DNA of 64,000 nucleotides from Catonia carolina (GCA_035578175.1 JAQMRL010000001.1:369637720-369701719), one strand, 5' to 3'; positions 12,665 to 23,704 are shown, counted from the first letter of the stretch. The notes: generated by a model not told the origin, from the sequence alone. Made by a program: numbers and translations.

Positions 12665-13241
12665 AATTTCAGATCAATCGTTCCAATAGTTTTCACCCCA
12701 TATGAACATAGCCGGACGTCCTTGTAAAAACTCGCTTTTTTGGTTTCTAGAAGTCATGAAATGTGAATATCAGTTGAAATTCAGGCATCAAAAATGTTGC
12801 CTCGTTGCAATAAGTATTCTCTCATGCTACTGATTGTGTGCGTGATAGTAAATATTGTATAAATATTACATAGTAGGTACACTAATACGTAACTAATGCA
12901 TAGCTATGCGATGTAAATTTATTTTGTACCTCACATTGTTGCATGTGATATTTGATATCGATGAATTCTCTACTATGTCGGTACTTTATTGTCTTTATTG
13001 AAATTAATTATTAATCATTTGATATTACTTAATATGTTCGTAGTATCAAGTTCAGTGGAGAACGTTTGAAGTTTAATGAAATACTTGTTCTGTGCGTGTA
13101 CTGGGCAGGCCATTTCAGGTTATTCAAACACAATCTTACAAACAAATGGCGATGCGGGTACCTGTGACATTACCGTGTTAATTTAAAGTAGAGTGAAATG
13201 AAAAAACAATGTTTTTGTATTCGTAAATGATTGATATTTTC
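12665..13241. other. Intergenic DNA, nothing recognised
   Basis: Slightly less AT-rich than its surroundings, without recognisable coding or repeat content. Confidence 0.4.
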
Positions 13242-13278
13242 TTGAGCACCTAGTACATATTATGTACTAGGTGCTCAA
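13242..13278. repeat. Perfect 17-bp inverted repeat (hairpin)
   Basis: Arms TTGAGCACCTAGTACAT (13242-13258) and its exact reverse complement (13262-13278) are separated by 3 bases. It could be the junction of a collapsed palindromic MITE or a cruciform. No T-tract or gene next to it suggests a terminator. Confidence 0.8.
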
Positions 13279-13599
13279 AAATATTATATACGTATTATAT
13301 AATAAAATATGGAAAAAAAATATCTAATAGTCATTAACATTAATGAAATATTGAATATTTTTTAATTTAAAAAAATATATATAATCAGAAGGGTTGTGTT
13401 AAATTTGGTTTTGCAGACCACAATATGTAAATAAAAATAATATTATTTTTAGTACACTAGCAGTTTTAGAACGGCATCTGTTTCAGAAGGTATAGAAATA
13501 GTAATTTTTATTACAAGATAGCCTTTATCTGTTTTAAAGGCGCAAGTGGTCGTAATTAAAATTATTTATATTATTAGAACTGTAGAAATGTAGGGGAAG
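13279..13599. other. AT-rich spacer, nothing recognised
   Basis: Spacer between the palindrome and the mariner element. No feature. Confidence 0.45.
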
Positions 13600-13601
13600 T
13601 A

Positions 13602-14835
13602 CAAGATCTGTTCAGAAAATAACGGGAATTTTTAAATTTCGCAGGTTTGGAGCGTCCGATTGTCAAGATTTTATTTATTATGTTGGTATATTAGCCCCTG
13701 AATTATGATAAAATTTTCAGCTGTATTCATTGTTTACTTTGAATGTGGCAGCCGCTAAGGTTAGACGTGTTTGTATGAGCTCGGCGATTTTCGTTTGTTT
13801 AGCCCTTTTAGTTTTGGAAATAAGAAAAAGTTACACGGAGCCATGTCTGGCGAATGTGGAGGCTGGGGCATCGTTACAGGTGCATTATCATGGTGCAAAA
13901 GCCATGAATTGTTTTGCCCCAAATCCGAGCGTTTTTTTTTTTTTTGGATTGATTCATGCAAACAGTATTGAACTTGTAAGTAGTACTCCTTATTGACCGT
14001 TTGACCTCGTTGAAAGAATTCATGATGCAATGTGCTATTAAAATCGAAGAACACAGTGTGCATATCCTTCACGTTCGACCGCACTTGTCGAGGCTTTTTC
14101 ACTCTTGGCGATCCAGAATGCCTTCACAGGGACGATTGAGCTTTAATATCGACTTCATATCCGTAAACCCATGTTTCGTCACCTGTTATAACAAGTTTCA
14201 GTGATTCTGTATGGTTTTTGACTTCATTTAGTGACTCCTGAGCAACTTCTATTCACCGCTGTTTTTGTTCAAAATTTAAAAAAAAATTTGGAACAAATAT
14301 TGCTGCCGTGCGTTTCGAACCGAAAACAATCAAAAATGTTTCATGGTATGAGCCAATCGATATGCCAACATCATCACTGACTTCTCTGAATGTGTGGTTC
14401 GGCGATCGTTCATAACCATTAATTTCACTTCTTCCACGTTTTCATTGGTTGTTGATGTACTGGGGCGTCCGGGGTGTTCGTTATCTTCAATGTTTTCACG
14501 GCCATCTTGGAAACGCTTATACCACTCGTAAACCCTTGTTTTCCTTGTAGCAGACTCACTATAGGCCTTTGTTAACATTTTACGCCCTTTTTTCATTTTT
14601 TACACAAAATTTGTTACAAATTGCATAAGCCATTTTTTAACAGACGAAAATCGCCAAGCTCATAAAAACACGTCTATCCTTAGCGGCTGCCACAGACAAA
14701 ATAAAAAATGAATACAACTGAAAATTTTATCAAACTTAAGGGGCAAATATACCAACATAACAAAAAAAATCTTGACAATCGGACTCTCTAAACCCGCGAA
14801 ATTTAAAAATTCCTTTATTTTCTGAACAGACCTCG
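13602..14835 (-). mobile_element. Near-full-length dead mariner element with long inverted repeats
   Basis: Both ends carry TCTGTTCAGAAAATAA as inverted repeats (left from 13602, right to 14835). The inverted match continues inward for roughly 190 bp, through GCAGCCGCTAAGG and CGATTTTCGT. TA dinucleotides flank both sides (13600-13601 and 14836-14837), the Tc1/mariner target duplication. At 1234 bp it is close to the usual 1.3 kb mariner length. The interior encodes a broken transposase on the minus strand. Confidence 0.9.
13761..14596 (-). pseudogene. Mariner transposase, broken
   Basis: The N-terminal part (14596-14330) contains RKTRVYEWYKRFQDGRENIE and HPGRPSTST, the second helix-turn-helix and linker of mariner transposases, which bind the terminal repeats. 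The C-terminal part (14102-13761) contains a degraded HHDNAP and PPHSPDMAPCNFFLFPKLK, corresponding to the HDNAP and SPDLAP-D-FLFP-LK blocks around the catalytic DD(34)D triad. The position normally occupied by the third Asp reads CNFFLF, so Asp has become Asn. The middle part is interrupted by stops and frame changes. Not functional. Confidence 0.88.
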
Positions 14836-14837
14836 TA

Positions 14838-15310
14838 CATATAGAATGTACATAGAGAATTTCTTTAGGGTTGTCGCTTCCTTAGGCAATAGCAATCAAA
14901 ATGTAAATTCTTTAGTTTTTCTGTAAAACCTGTAATGAACGAATATGCTGAATTTTAGGTCTTTAAGTATTAGGAAGTTAAAAAATTAGTGATGTGAGAA
15001 TGCGTATGAGTGCCATTCATTAAGTCAAAGAGAGCATTAGCAGTTACATAGATATTTTACGATAGCTTTATGGCGCAGTATATAGGTTAACTTGATTTGC
15101 TGGATTCGATTTCGATGTTGCCATTTGAAAATACTCACCATGTTACTGCAGGAGAGTTTTCGATACTAAACAACAACGTACCCACGGAAGCATTGAGTTA
15201 TGAGATTATCGAAATACACGAAATTGTTTTGTTGCTAATTGAGCTAAACAGTACTACGTTTTAGACTGACGCAAAGTGATATAGTAAGTGAAAGTATTAA
15301 AGTTTTTAAT
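14838..15310. other. Spacer before the Harbinger relic
   Basis: May include the degraded upstream part of the Harbinger transposase, but no recognisable residues could be read. No terminal inverted repeat was identified. Confidence 0.35.
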
Positions 15311-15325
15311 TAGCGAACATTAAGA

Positions 15326-15685
15326 GTGCGCCGAATAATAGAAAATGCATTTGGTATATTAGCAGCAAGATTTAGGATTTATAAAACAAATATAGCCTTA
15401 AAACCGAAAGCTATCGAATCAGTCGTAACGGCAAGCTGTGTCTTGCACATTTATTTGATGACACGCTTGCCTACTCATTATGCTCCATCAGTAAGTTTTG
15501 ATATGGAAAACATAGAAGAAGGTACTGTGACTCTCGGGCTTACTAATACAGATTCAAGGATGGAACCTTTACAAAAAAGTCACTCGGATGTTGCTCCTAA
15601 AACGGCGAAAGAAGTTAGAGATGACTTCATTGCGTATTTCGTAAATGAAGGTAAAGTTCCATGTCAAAACAATTTCATTCACTAA
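15326..15685 (+). pseudogene. PIF/Harbinger transposase (DDE_Tnp_4), C-terminal fragment
   Basis: The frame begins RRIIENAFGILAARFRIYKT, the hallmark Harbinger block around the last catalytic Glu (R--VENAFG-L--RFRV), then ALKPKAIESVVTASCVLHIY (relatives have VLHNYL). It ends AKEVRDDFIAYFVNEGKVPC, the usual Harbinger C-terminus. The N-terminal two-thirds with the first two catalytic Asp residues are missing, so this is a fragment even though the remaining 119 codons are open. Polyadenylation-like AATAAA lies about 45 bp after the stop. It pairs with the MADF gene relic on the opposite strand just downstream, the classic two-gene arrangement of animal Harbingers. Confidence 0.85.
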
Positions 15686-15814
15686 ATTTATATACTCGTA
15701 CTTTTACTAAATATGTCATAAAGTTTTAAATAAATACAGTTTTATGAAATATACAATTTTGTGTAGATTATTTTTTACCTCATTTTCGTCTTCGCTCAAA
15801 TTGGATGTTGCACT

Positions 15815-16166
15815 TCTCGGGATTTCTTAATCACACAAGGAATCAAAAAGGTGAAAGCACCACAATTTGGGAGTGTATACCTCTGCAGAGCCTGCCCCCG
15901 TTTTCACAATTGGGTTTTATTTCTGCTCTTTTTTATGACATGTTCGGAGATTGTTTATTTTTTTTACAACAGTTTCTCTATTCGCTTTATGATAAATTTC
16001 TGTATACACTTCTATTAATGTTTTTGGTTGGCACGCTTCTTTTCTTGGCACGATCATGATAATGTTTATTTTTTATGTGCCATAGACAAGCTTCATTTCT
16101 GTAGTAGCATCAAATGAATGCTTCTAATTTTTCACGTTGCCGATCACTTTGTTCGTTTTTAGACAT
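15815..16166 (-). pseudogene. MADF-domain protein of a PIF/Harbinger element, broken
   Basis: Reading the minus strand from ATG at 16166 gives MSKNEQSDRQREKLEAFI, a stop, then CYYRNEACLWHIKNKHYHDR. This is the start of a MADF domain (LIE-YR--PCLW-VKSK-YHDR-K). After further stops and a frame change, the domain's signature end is readable as GAGSAEVYTPKLWCFHLFDS (relatives: GSGADDVYVPKLWYFDLL). In active elements this Myb/MADF-type protein binds element DNA and helps import the transposase. At least three stops and one frameshift make it dead. The two genes are convergent. Confidence 0.75.
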
Positions 16167-16619
16167 ACTTTTCTAATCCTTTTCAGATACGCCTGCAATA
16201 AGAACACTGCACTTGCAACGTAACTATGTCTGTAGCTATTACTTGTAAACACGTAAAATCAAACACCAGAATGAATTAAGATATAAATAAAAACACAACT
16301 TTCAAATTGTAAGATCGGATCTCTCTCTATTACACAAGTCACGCTAAAACTGCGCTGCCACGATCGACAACGATATATCTGTTGGAAAAATGCTACTATC
16401 TCGAATCAATTATGCAAACCAAAATATCTGCAACGATTGTCATCCACACGTCAGAATAATCGGACAGTTCCATCAGCAACGATCAATCACTGCGATTTAT
16501 CGCTACGGGTGAAGCAGCCTTTAAGTACTTCTTCTTTTGCTTCTTCTCTTTATTTCATAGGCTACTCAGCCTGTTCCACCATCAAAATATCTTATTTTTT
16601 TTATTCTAAATCTATAAAT
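16167..16619. other. Intergenic DNA, nothing certain
   Basis: Probably includes the unrecognised end of the Harbinger element. No clear inverted repeat partner was found for the segment near 16330-16370. Confidence 0.35.
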
Positions 16620-16935
16620 AAAATAAATTATTCCTAGTGTTGAAGTGGTATTTTTAAGCTTCTCTTTTCCTTAGGCCTGTATTCCAGAACACGTTTTGGA
16701 ATTTTATATCTATTCATTGAAGACGATCCATCCATTTTATGTGATAATAGCAGATTCTCTCATTTACTCTTACTGCCCGCAGCTCGTTCCTGATATTACA
16801 ATTTTGAATTCTGTCCTCCTCGTATAAAAGGCATCACAGAAGCTTCCAATATCTGTTTCTTTCTCCCTGCAGGAGCCCAAGTTTCGTTGTCAAACAAAAG
16901 TATCATAACTGCCATTACATCATAAAATATCATCA
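16620..16935 (-). pseudogene. LINE RT C-terminal fragment
   Basis: The minus strand reads LLFDNETWAPAGRKKQILEA, SVMPFIRG, then NIRNELRAVRVNERI, and RYKIPKRVLEYRPKEKRS across frame changes. This matches the post-RT part of RTE/I-type LINEs (LLYGSETW-L----------AEMRF-RR ... IP-KAL-YKP-GRR). Stops and frameshifts make it an old fragment without RT core or endonuclease. Confidence 0.6.
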
Positions 16936-17873
16936 AGTATATATTAGAGCATTGTTCCTTAGTGTACTTGCAATCGTTCCGTATATTCTTCGAAAACGAC
17001 GTACTTTTTGTCAATATTAAAATTTTTGTTTAAACTAATTTTGGAGCCCAAGTATTAAAAGTTCTGACCTGCTGAATAAGATATGAAACCTTCCGACAAA
17101 AGTATTAATCTTCTTTAGTTTTGTGCTAGTAGTAAATATTATATATACATATTGCATAGATTCTGGAAAAGAAACATTACTTTTTAGAAATTCTCTTCTG
17201 CCTCGGTTATACTTCTTAACATAAAGGTTCTTATAAATAAAATTCCAAAGTTAAGCACCAATTCCTATTTTATAATTAACTACATGTTCTTTTCGACATT
17301 ATATTTCATTTCCGTACATCAAATTTTATAACTAGGTTCATGTCCCGTTATTCCTTTAAAAACTGGAACGAAATTTCTCGGGAGTGTTTTCGAAAAATAT
17401 AAAACCATAACGGATTCTTTTAATTTATTTATTGATTTTTTTTAGTAAACATCACGTGAACGATGCCGAGTTATTCATAATTTTGTGTCTGAGTAACAGT
17501 TTGCCTAAACAAATGTATTTCAAAAATTGATGCATCCTAGTTTAGTCGCAACTGCCAAACCAGTAAATGATTGCAAGTTATATTATCATTAGATATTTTA
17601 ATTAATGCTTTATGGTATTAAGCCTACCACTCCACAGTAATTGTCTGAATATTGTTAATGCCTGTACGAATTTGTAATTTATTTTATATTTTGTTTCACC
17701 ATCCGTTCACACCTTTTGAACATTATATGCCTGCTTTCTTGTTTCTAAAACTGAACTGTTGCAATTAAAACGTTTTGGAATAAAAAAATGAAAAATTTTA
17801 ACTTTTGATAGTACGCTTTCAAAAAGTGCATTTTTAGGTAATGAACCTTCTAATTAGTTCTATTGTTTCATTA
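16936..17873. other. AT-rich intergenic DNA, nothing recognised
   Basis: No supported feature. Confidence 0.45.
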
Positions 17874-17875
17874 TA

Positions 17876-18388
17876 CAGGGGCGATTCTAAATTATGGCAA
17901 AATATTTTAATAGCCTACATGATTGTAGAGCTAAAAATAAGAAAAAACTCATATAAACATATAACTGCAACCGCTTTATTAGCGAGTTACAGCTAGCGGA
18001 ACATTTCGTCCCGGTTTCAGCTTCCGTGGTAAAATACAGTAATACTGAATTTTTGGGGCTACTTTTTGCAATAAATATGGAAAATCACCGAAAACACTAA
18101 TCAAACTAGTCTGGAAGCTATAGTGTTAGCATTTTTGAGAAAAATGATGAAATATGCAAAAATCGTAGAAGAAAAACACAGTCTTTTGATGCCCAATAAC
18201 CTTGTTAATGACCAAAAAACAAAAAAAGTTTTCCCAATGAAAATTGTAAAGAATTTAATTTAACGTTCCGCCAGCTGTAACTTGCTAATGAAGCGGGTGC
18301 GGACATATATGTCTCTATGAATTTTTTTTCTTATTTTAAATCTACCATCACGTATTAAAATATTTTACCATTATTTAGAATCACCCTG
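17876..18388. mobile_element. MITE with about 130-bp terminal inverted repeats
   Basis: 513 bp flanked by TA on both sides (17874-17875 and 18389-18390) and bounded by CAGGG...CCCTG. About 130 bp at each end are inverted copies: left CGATTCTAAATTATGGCAAA against right GATTCTAAATAATGGTAAAA (complement), continuing to the left TTAGCGAGTTACAGCTAGCG and its right counterpart. No coding capacity. The TA duplication points to mobilisation by a Tc1/mariner-superfamily transposase. Confidence 0.85.
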
Positions 18389-18390
18389 TA

Positions 18391-18877
18391 TATGACATTA
18401 TTGATCTTCAATGGAAAAACCACTTTCATTTATTTAGACTGCAGTCAGTTGAAGACGGTAGCTCAGTTTTTAAATATTTACATCTTATTTTTTAATTTCA
18501 TTGGGACATAATATGAAAATCACTGCACTGTCAACTTCCTCTTTTGTAATAATAGATGAATATTACATTATTGCATTTGAATTAAGTTAAACGTAGTTGT
18601 CAGATGTCGTAAAGTAAAAATGATACAATTTTAAACTACAACAAAAAATAAATATATAAATATATATATTTACTGTCAAATCGTTCACATTATCTTTGTG
18701 TGAAATACATTTTCAAATTAGATGTCAAACACAACATTAGTTCTGTTAACTTTATAAACAAAATATTATTCACTTTAGCACACTGAATAAAATACACCGT
18801 CAATCCCACATTTGTTTCCACAACAAATATTTATTCTTGTTTTATGAACTATATCACTGTAAAGTGGTATTTACTTT
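18391..18877. other. AT-rich spacer, nothing recognised
   Basis: Contains a short AT microsatellite near 18650-18670. No gene. Confidence 0.45.
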
Positions 18878-19052
18878 CAGAGAAGATAACTCTGATTAGT
18901 GTCTTTTACACCTCCACCTCTTCTGTTCCTAAATGATCTAGTCATTTAATTGACTGACCACGTGATAAGAAATAGAACTATTTATTTTAGCCCTGCAACG
19001 AACAGATTGAGTGTAAATAATTTGACACTCCACCTGTCTGTTGTAGGCAGTT
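18878..19052 (+). repeat. Dispersed repeat B, copy 3 (second half only)
   Basis: Matches the second half of copy 1 from TAACTCTGATTAGTGTCTTT through AACGAACAGATTGAGTG to CACTCCACCTGTCTG. The opening half with the TCATCAG core is absent, so this copy is truncated on its left. Confidence 0.6.
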
Positions 19053-20284
19053 ATCCACAGTATAAAGGAGGAAATTTACTAGAGGTCACGCTATTCTACA
19101 TCACAAGAAATATATTCGTTTGGTTTTGAATGATAGACCATTTAAACTAACAACTTTTCATTAAATGACAAGATTTATAAAATTCTAACTCTTACTATGA
19201 TTAATTCCATTTGAATGATTTTAATTCATAATGAAGCAGAGAATAGAAAAGTTTATACTCGTTGTTTACTAACAAGGTTCTCACTGGTAATATAGATATC
19301 CCAAAGAGATATAACGCGATGGTGTTCGCTTCAGTAGTTTACGATATATTGAGAGGCGGGGAGCGGCTGTTCGTTACACTGTTAAAGAATGATAAAGGGT
19401 ATTTTAGAGGACAATTTAACGGATAAATGGAAGCTGCTTTTAAAGTGGATGATCAATGCGGGTTGAACAATAGTTCACTTCGAGATGGAACCTCTTTTGG
19501 TTTCCTGATGACGTAAATTGTACTAAGCCAATTCACGGGGATTATATCTGAAAACTGTCCGTAACTATTCAATAAGATTTTATCTCATTCTTACTTTTGT
19601 TAGGCAAAGTGGGTTACGATACGCTAATATTTTTTGTCTCATAATAATCAGAGTATTTTTTTACTGATAGGCTTATGCCCATCATTTTTAAATTTCAATA
19701 TCTAATTCAAGCGACAATTAATTGTAATGGAAACAGCGTGGCTATATTTAGACCTCTTGAAATCTACCTTGTAATTTTAATACAGAAGAAATATATTTTG
19801 TACTTGAAATTCGTTTTTAACGACAACGCTTAGTTTAGCCAGTGTTTGTAATTTTATGTGAAAACCCACATTGTAAATAGTTTCTTCAGAATTTTTTTTC
19901 GCATAACTTTTTTTAATGCATAATCTATTGCATAACAATAAATGAAACTTATCCATTAGATTTAACTCATGAATAAATTACAACCTACTGGTGTAATTAA
20001 CAAGTTATAACATTAAAACATATTATACTGTTCTTAATTATTATTTACAATCAAAATCGGGTAAATAGTGTTTAAAAAAAATTACCGAAACCTCCTTTAA
20101 ACGAAAAAAAACAAAATTAGAAGTAATAGTAATAATAATAAGCACATGATTTCGAAATATATATGTACACTGAACTTTACTGAAGATAATTAAAATTATT
20201 CATTCAGTTATTTACAACAAACATTCACACTCAAACACGCCAGTCATCTACAGAATATTGACTTATTATTTATAATTTAACATC
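19053..20284. other. AT-rich intergenic DNA, nothing recognised
   Basis: A somewhat more GC-balanced patch at about 19310-19520 was read in six frames without recognising anything. Confidence 0.45.
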
Positions 20285-20290
20285 ACACTA

Positions 20291-20603
20291 TCAGAATCGC
20301 CCTGGAACATCCAGTACTGTAGCAAGTTTTAGTCTATGAACATCATTGCTGTAGTCTAAGATATTTAGTGCTATGTGATTTACGTGGTTGCTTAGACGTT
20401 TGATGTATTTACTTCCGAAACTTCGTATTTCTTCTCGTACCGTCTGCATATTCATATCACGATATATATCGGCGTTAGTAATACACCACGGTGCATTTAG
20501 TATGGTCCGCAAAGTTTCTGATTTAAACCGTTGCAGACTTTCGATGTTCGAAGCCGGTGCTGCGCCCCATAACTGAATTCCGTAGGTAATTTCTTCTGAA
20601 ATG
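20291..20603 (-). pseudogene. Jockey-like LINE polymerase, C-terminal tail
   Basis: Minus-strand reading gives YGIQLWGAAPASNIESLQRF, KSETLRTILNAPWCITN, then DMNMQTVREEIRSFGSKYIK and a terminal region with LATVLDVPGRF and a stop. This is the standard Jockey tail (YGIQLWG-A--SNI---QRFQSK-LR-I--APWY--N--I--DL). About 100 codons are uninterrupted, but the RT core and endonuclease are missing upstream, so it is a strongly 5'-truncated copy. Confidence 0.82.
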
Positions 20604-20978
20604 AAAGTTTTAAAATGCGATATACTACAAATATGTACATAAGAAAATTCATAGATAATTAAACAATACGTTACTGTTCATTTAAGATTCACTGTTGCAA
20701 TTAAATACTAAAATTTTCATGTCTTGATTTCTAGCAACTCGAATTCAGTCTAGGAACATAAAGAAATTCGATAAGGTATGTACATTTTTTAGGTTCTAGC
20801 TTTCTATAAAATCTTTCTTCCACAAATCCGGTGAGATATCCTTACAATATTAAAAAAAAAATCAATATCTTTGAATTCAGTAAATTTAAGTTTCTTAAAC
20901 TCACTGATTACTATAATTTATTGTTCGTCGGAGCTATTTGCCGAACTGCTCCTAAATACCCAAAAGAGCGTATATAAG
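20604..20978. other. AT-rich spacer, nothing recognised
   Basis: No feature seen between the Jockey tail and the AT microsatellite. Confidence 0.45.

Positions 20979-20980
<2 letters not shown>

Positions 20981-21013
<33 letters not shown>
20981..21013. repeat. (TA)n microsatellite at the Gypsy insertion point
   Basis: About 33 bp of TA repeats directly abut the left LTR. A longer (TA)n run abuts the right LTR (25145-25219), so the element appears to have landed inside one AT microsatellite. Confidence 0.85.
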
Positions 21014-21014
<1 letters not shown>

Positions 21015-21015
<1 letters not shown>

Positions 21016-21364
21016 GATATTTACAAATTAATTGCAATGACAATAGCAATCAAAAACACAATTGAAAATAATTTAATTATAATGATATTAAATGATATTA
21101 CCTTATTTAAATTGGAAGTATTAGATCTATTAAAAACACAATTGAGTTTCTCCTATTAAGAGAAACAACATTAAATGTTATTAATTTCAGTTGTTTCTTT
21201 AATTGTTTCACTTATCACTTTTTATGCTTGTTTTTTATATTTTACTTTTATACCATTGTTACAATCAAAATATCCCACAGCTGTTTATTTGTTTACATTC
21301 TTGTGTATGTTGTTTATGCCAACGCGGTACAATTCACTACAAGAAAAATATATTTTTCTTTACA
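21015..21364 (-). repeat. 3' LTR of the Gypsy-like element
   Basis: Left LTR in plus coordinates and 3' LTR in element orientation. Ends are TGATATTTAC and TTTCTTTACA on the plus strand. It is 350 bp, 4 bp shorter than its partner because GCTA is missing near 21100. Confidence 0.92.
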
Positions 21365-21386
21365 TCTCCCCCCCTAAGGAAGGTAA
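21365..21386 (-). promoter_or_regulatory. Polypurine tract of the Gypsy-like element
   Basis: Read on the minus strand, CCTTAGGGGGGGGAGA lies directly before the 3' LTR. Such purine tracts prime plus-strand DNA synthesis. The position next to the LTR and the purine content fit well. Confidence 0.8.
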
Positions 21387-21400
21387 AACAAGATGACCTC

Positions 21401-22440
21401 TTATTTACTTTCTTCTTGGTTTGCAAACTGAGAGACTGGAGTCAACTTCGAGATGTGGAAAAGATTCGATTCTGATCTTTTTTGGCCAGTGTATATCTTG
21501 TAAATTGAGTTCGATATTTTCTCTATAATTTTGTAGGGTCCGACTCTCAGTTCGTCGAGCTTTTTCCGATTCAGTTTGTTTCCATTGTCCACAAAAACCG
21601 TATCACCAATTTTGAAGTCACCACGTTTTCGATTCCTATCATAAACTGTTTTGTTGTAATTATGCGTTTTGATTGTATTTTCCAGAGCTCTTTCCCTGTC
21701 TCTAATCAAGTCAATCTCTGTCTTTTCAGGTTTTAACTCCTTTGGCAAAATTGTAACATCTGTACCATTTAGTAGATATATTGGAACATATCCAGTTATA
21801 GTGTGCACAGTTTCATTATAATTTTTTACACAATTTTGTGCTATGGTGGTCCATGCTGCTTTGCTGTCTTTTTCGTTAATCTTACACCTGATTTTATTGA
21901 CCAACGTTTGATTTAATCTCTCATTTAAACCGTTTGAGAATTGTGAATTCACTGCAGTGAAAATTAGTGGAATATTTTTATTATCCAAAAATGTTTTGAA
22001 TTCTCTAGAATTGAGGCCTGGGTACTGGTCTAAGAGGATTATTCCAATGTTGTCAGCTTCTGCGGTATTTTCCACTAGTTTGATAAAGTCCTTCGCATTT
22101 TGAGTCCTTGATGTCAAAATATAAGCGTATCTTGTGAAATGGTCTGATAGCAGGTGCAAGTATCTTTTTGTTGATCTTGAACCCCCAAAGCCTCCAATAG
22201 TATCAATGGAACAAATTTCAAAAGGCTTTGTGGCAGGACCCAGGTGAGACATCAACCCATATTTATTTTGTCCTCTTGATTTGTTTTTTATACATACTAC
22301 ACAGCTTTCGCAGACATGTTTTGTGTTTTTTGTCATGTTTTCTGCTGTATATGAGGAGCTGATCATTCTTTGCATTTGTTTAATTCTTATATGACCTAGG
22401 CTTATATGTACATTAATGATGAATTCTTTACTAAATTTTT
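21401..22440 (-). pseudogene. Gypsy integrase domain (pol segment 4)
   Basis: Inserts element cDNA into the genome. Upstream of the first Met the same frame holds HISLGH, then CESCVVC, an HHCC-type zinc-binding N-terminal domain. The catalytic core follows: ICSIDTIGGFGG (first Asp), ILLDQYPGLNSREF (second Asp), and NSQFSNGLNERLNQTL (Glu), an apparently intact DDE set. The C-terminal part has RKRGDFKIGDTVFV and LDELRVGPYKIIEKI, the GPY/F module typical of many Gypsy integrases. The domain is uninterrupted to its stop at 21401. It has no start of its own and would have been made only as the end of a polyprotein now broken upstream by a frameshift near 22490. Confidence 0.88.
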
Positions 22441-22467
22441 CTGATAGAATAATTTTTTCTTTTTTCT

Positions 22468-23172
22468 TTACGCTTTTGTAATAAACGTTTTTTTGGACAT
22501 TAGTTTTTCTCTTTGGTATTGTATCTTTTCATTTTGAGCTTGGTCTTTTAAGATATCCTCTAGTCTTATTAAGTTTACTACTTTTAATTGCTCATACAGG
22601 TACTCATTTGGCTCTAAGACAGGATTCCTGCTTAGGCAATCAGCTTCAATGTTGTGTCTCCCTGGAGAATATTTAATTTGAAAATCGTATTGAGATAAAT
22701 AGTAAGTTAAATCTCCTAATTCTTCATCCGTTCTTGATCTTATGTTCATATTCTCCAGCGGTTTGTGATCTGAAAAGACAGTAAATTTTCTACCCATCAA
22801 TAAATGCTGCCAATATTGAACACATTGTTTGATTGCTAGGCATTCTAGGTATATAGCTTTCTTCTTTTTCTGAACTTCATTCAATTTCTTTGAAAAGTAT
22901 GCAACTGGTTTTTCTTCATTGTTTTCTTGTGGTTGTTTAAGTACGGCTCCTACGCCTAGTATACTAGCATCTGTGTAAATGTGTATAGGCAAATTTGGAT
23001 CAAAAATAGTCAATATTGGTTGAGAGCATAGTAAATGTTTCATTTCATCAAATGACTCTTGGCATGCTTTTGTCCAGTTAAAAGTTTGCCCTTTTCTTAA
23101 AAGGTTATGTAAAGGGTCTAATTTTATTGCTATTTTTGGCACATACTTATGATAATATTTTATCTTTCCCAA
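22468..23172 (-). pseudogene. Gypsy RT connection and RNase H (pol segment 3)
   Basis: Begins in the RT thumb (GKIKYYHKYVPKIA, then PLHNLLRKGQTFNWTKACQE). It continues into the RNase H-like domain with PIHIYTDASILGVGAVLKQP (first catalytic Asp), KAIYLECLAIKQCVQYWQHL (Glu), KFTVFSDHKPLE (Asp) and QYDFQIKYSPGRHNIEADCL (final His/Asp region). RNase H removes the RNA from the RNA-DNA hybrid. The frame ends at 22468 because of an indel in a run of seven A (minus strand, near 22490) before the integrase spacer. At its other end it is out of frame with the RT segment because of a run of eight A near 23187. Confidence 0.88.
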
Positions 23173-23704
23173 AAATTTTCTTACATTTTTTTTGCGTTTT
23201 TGGAGTTGGAAAGTTTCGTATTGATATTAAGTTGTCTTTCAGAGGTTTAACTGAATTATTCTGTATGATATGACCCAGGTATTTCACAGACTCAGCTGCA
23301 AAAGTACATTTAGAGAATTTTAGTTTCAAGCCTTCATTTTTTATTTCTTGAAAGAGCTGTGTTAGATGTTTGATGTAGTCTGGGAACGTTTTTGAAAATA
23401 GCAAGATATCATCAATAAAGCTTACTGTAAACTCACCGAGTTTGTGTTTACGTATTATGTTACACATTATCCTTTGGAAAATAGCTGGTGAGGTTTTTAG
23501 GCCGAAGGGCAAACAAGTCCATTGAAAATGGCCCTCCTGTGTGACGAATGCAGTTTTGTGTCTATCTGTGACACGCAAAGGTATAGACCAAAATGCTGAG
23601 TTCAAGTCCAACGTTGAGAAAAACTTACAATCTCTTGTCCGTACCATTAGGTCCTCAATAAGTGGGAATGGTTGTGATTGAGGAATGACAATTTTATTTA
23701 GGTC
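23147..23704 (-). pseudogene. Gypsy reverse transcriptase core (pol segment 2)
   Basis: Contains FFSTLDLNSAFWSIPL (first catalytic Asp block), KTAFVTQEGHFQWTCLPFGL and FTVSFIDDILLFSK (IDD, the Gypsy form of the Y/F-x-DD active site), followed by GLKLKFSKCTFAAESVKYLG, typical of Gypsy RT. The frame is continuous with the protease segment except for one in-frame TGA at about 23703, right after CIDF, where relatives have Arg. A CGA-to-TGA change would explain it. Downstream the frame is lost in an A8 homopolymer near 23187. Confidence 0.9.

Noticed and set aside
13730..14204. Plus-strand ORFs of 66-88 codons within the mariner
   Set aside because: They are shadows of the minus-strand transposase and inverted repeats.
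15060..16370. Terminal inverted repeats for the Harbinger element (GCGCAGT near 15073 and ACTGCGC near 16350)
   Set aside because: Only 7 bp match and no TTA/TAA duplication is evident. Could be chance.
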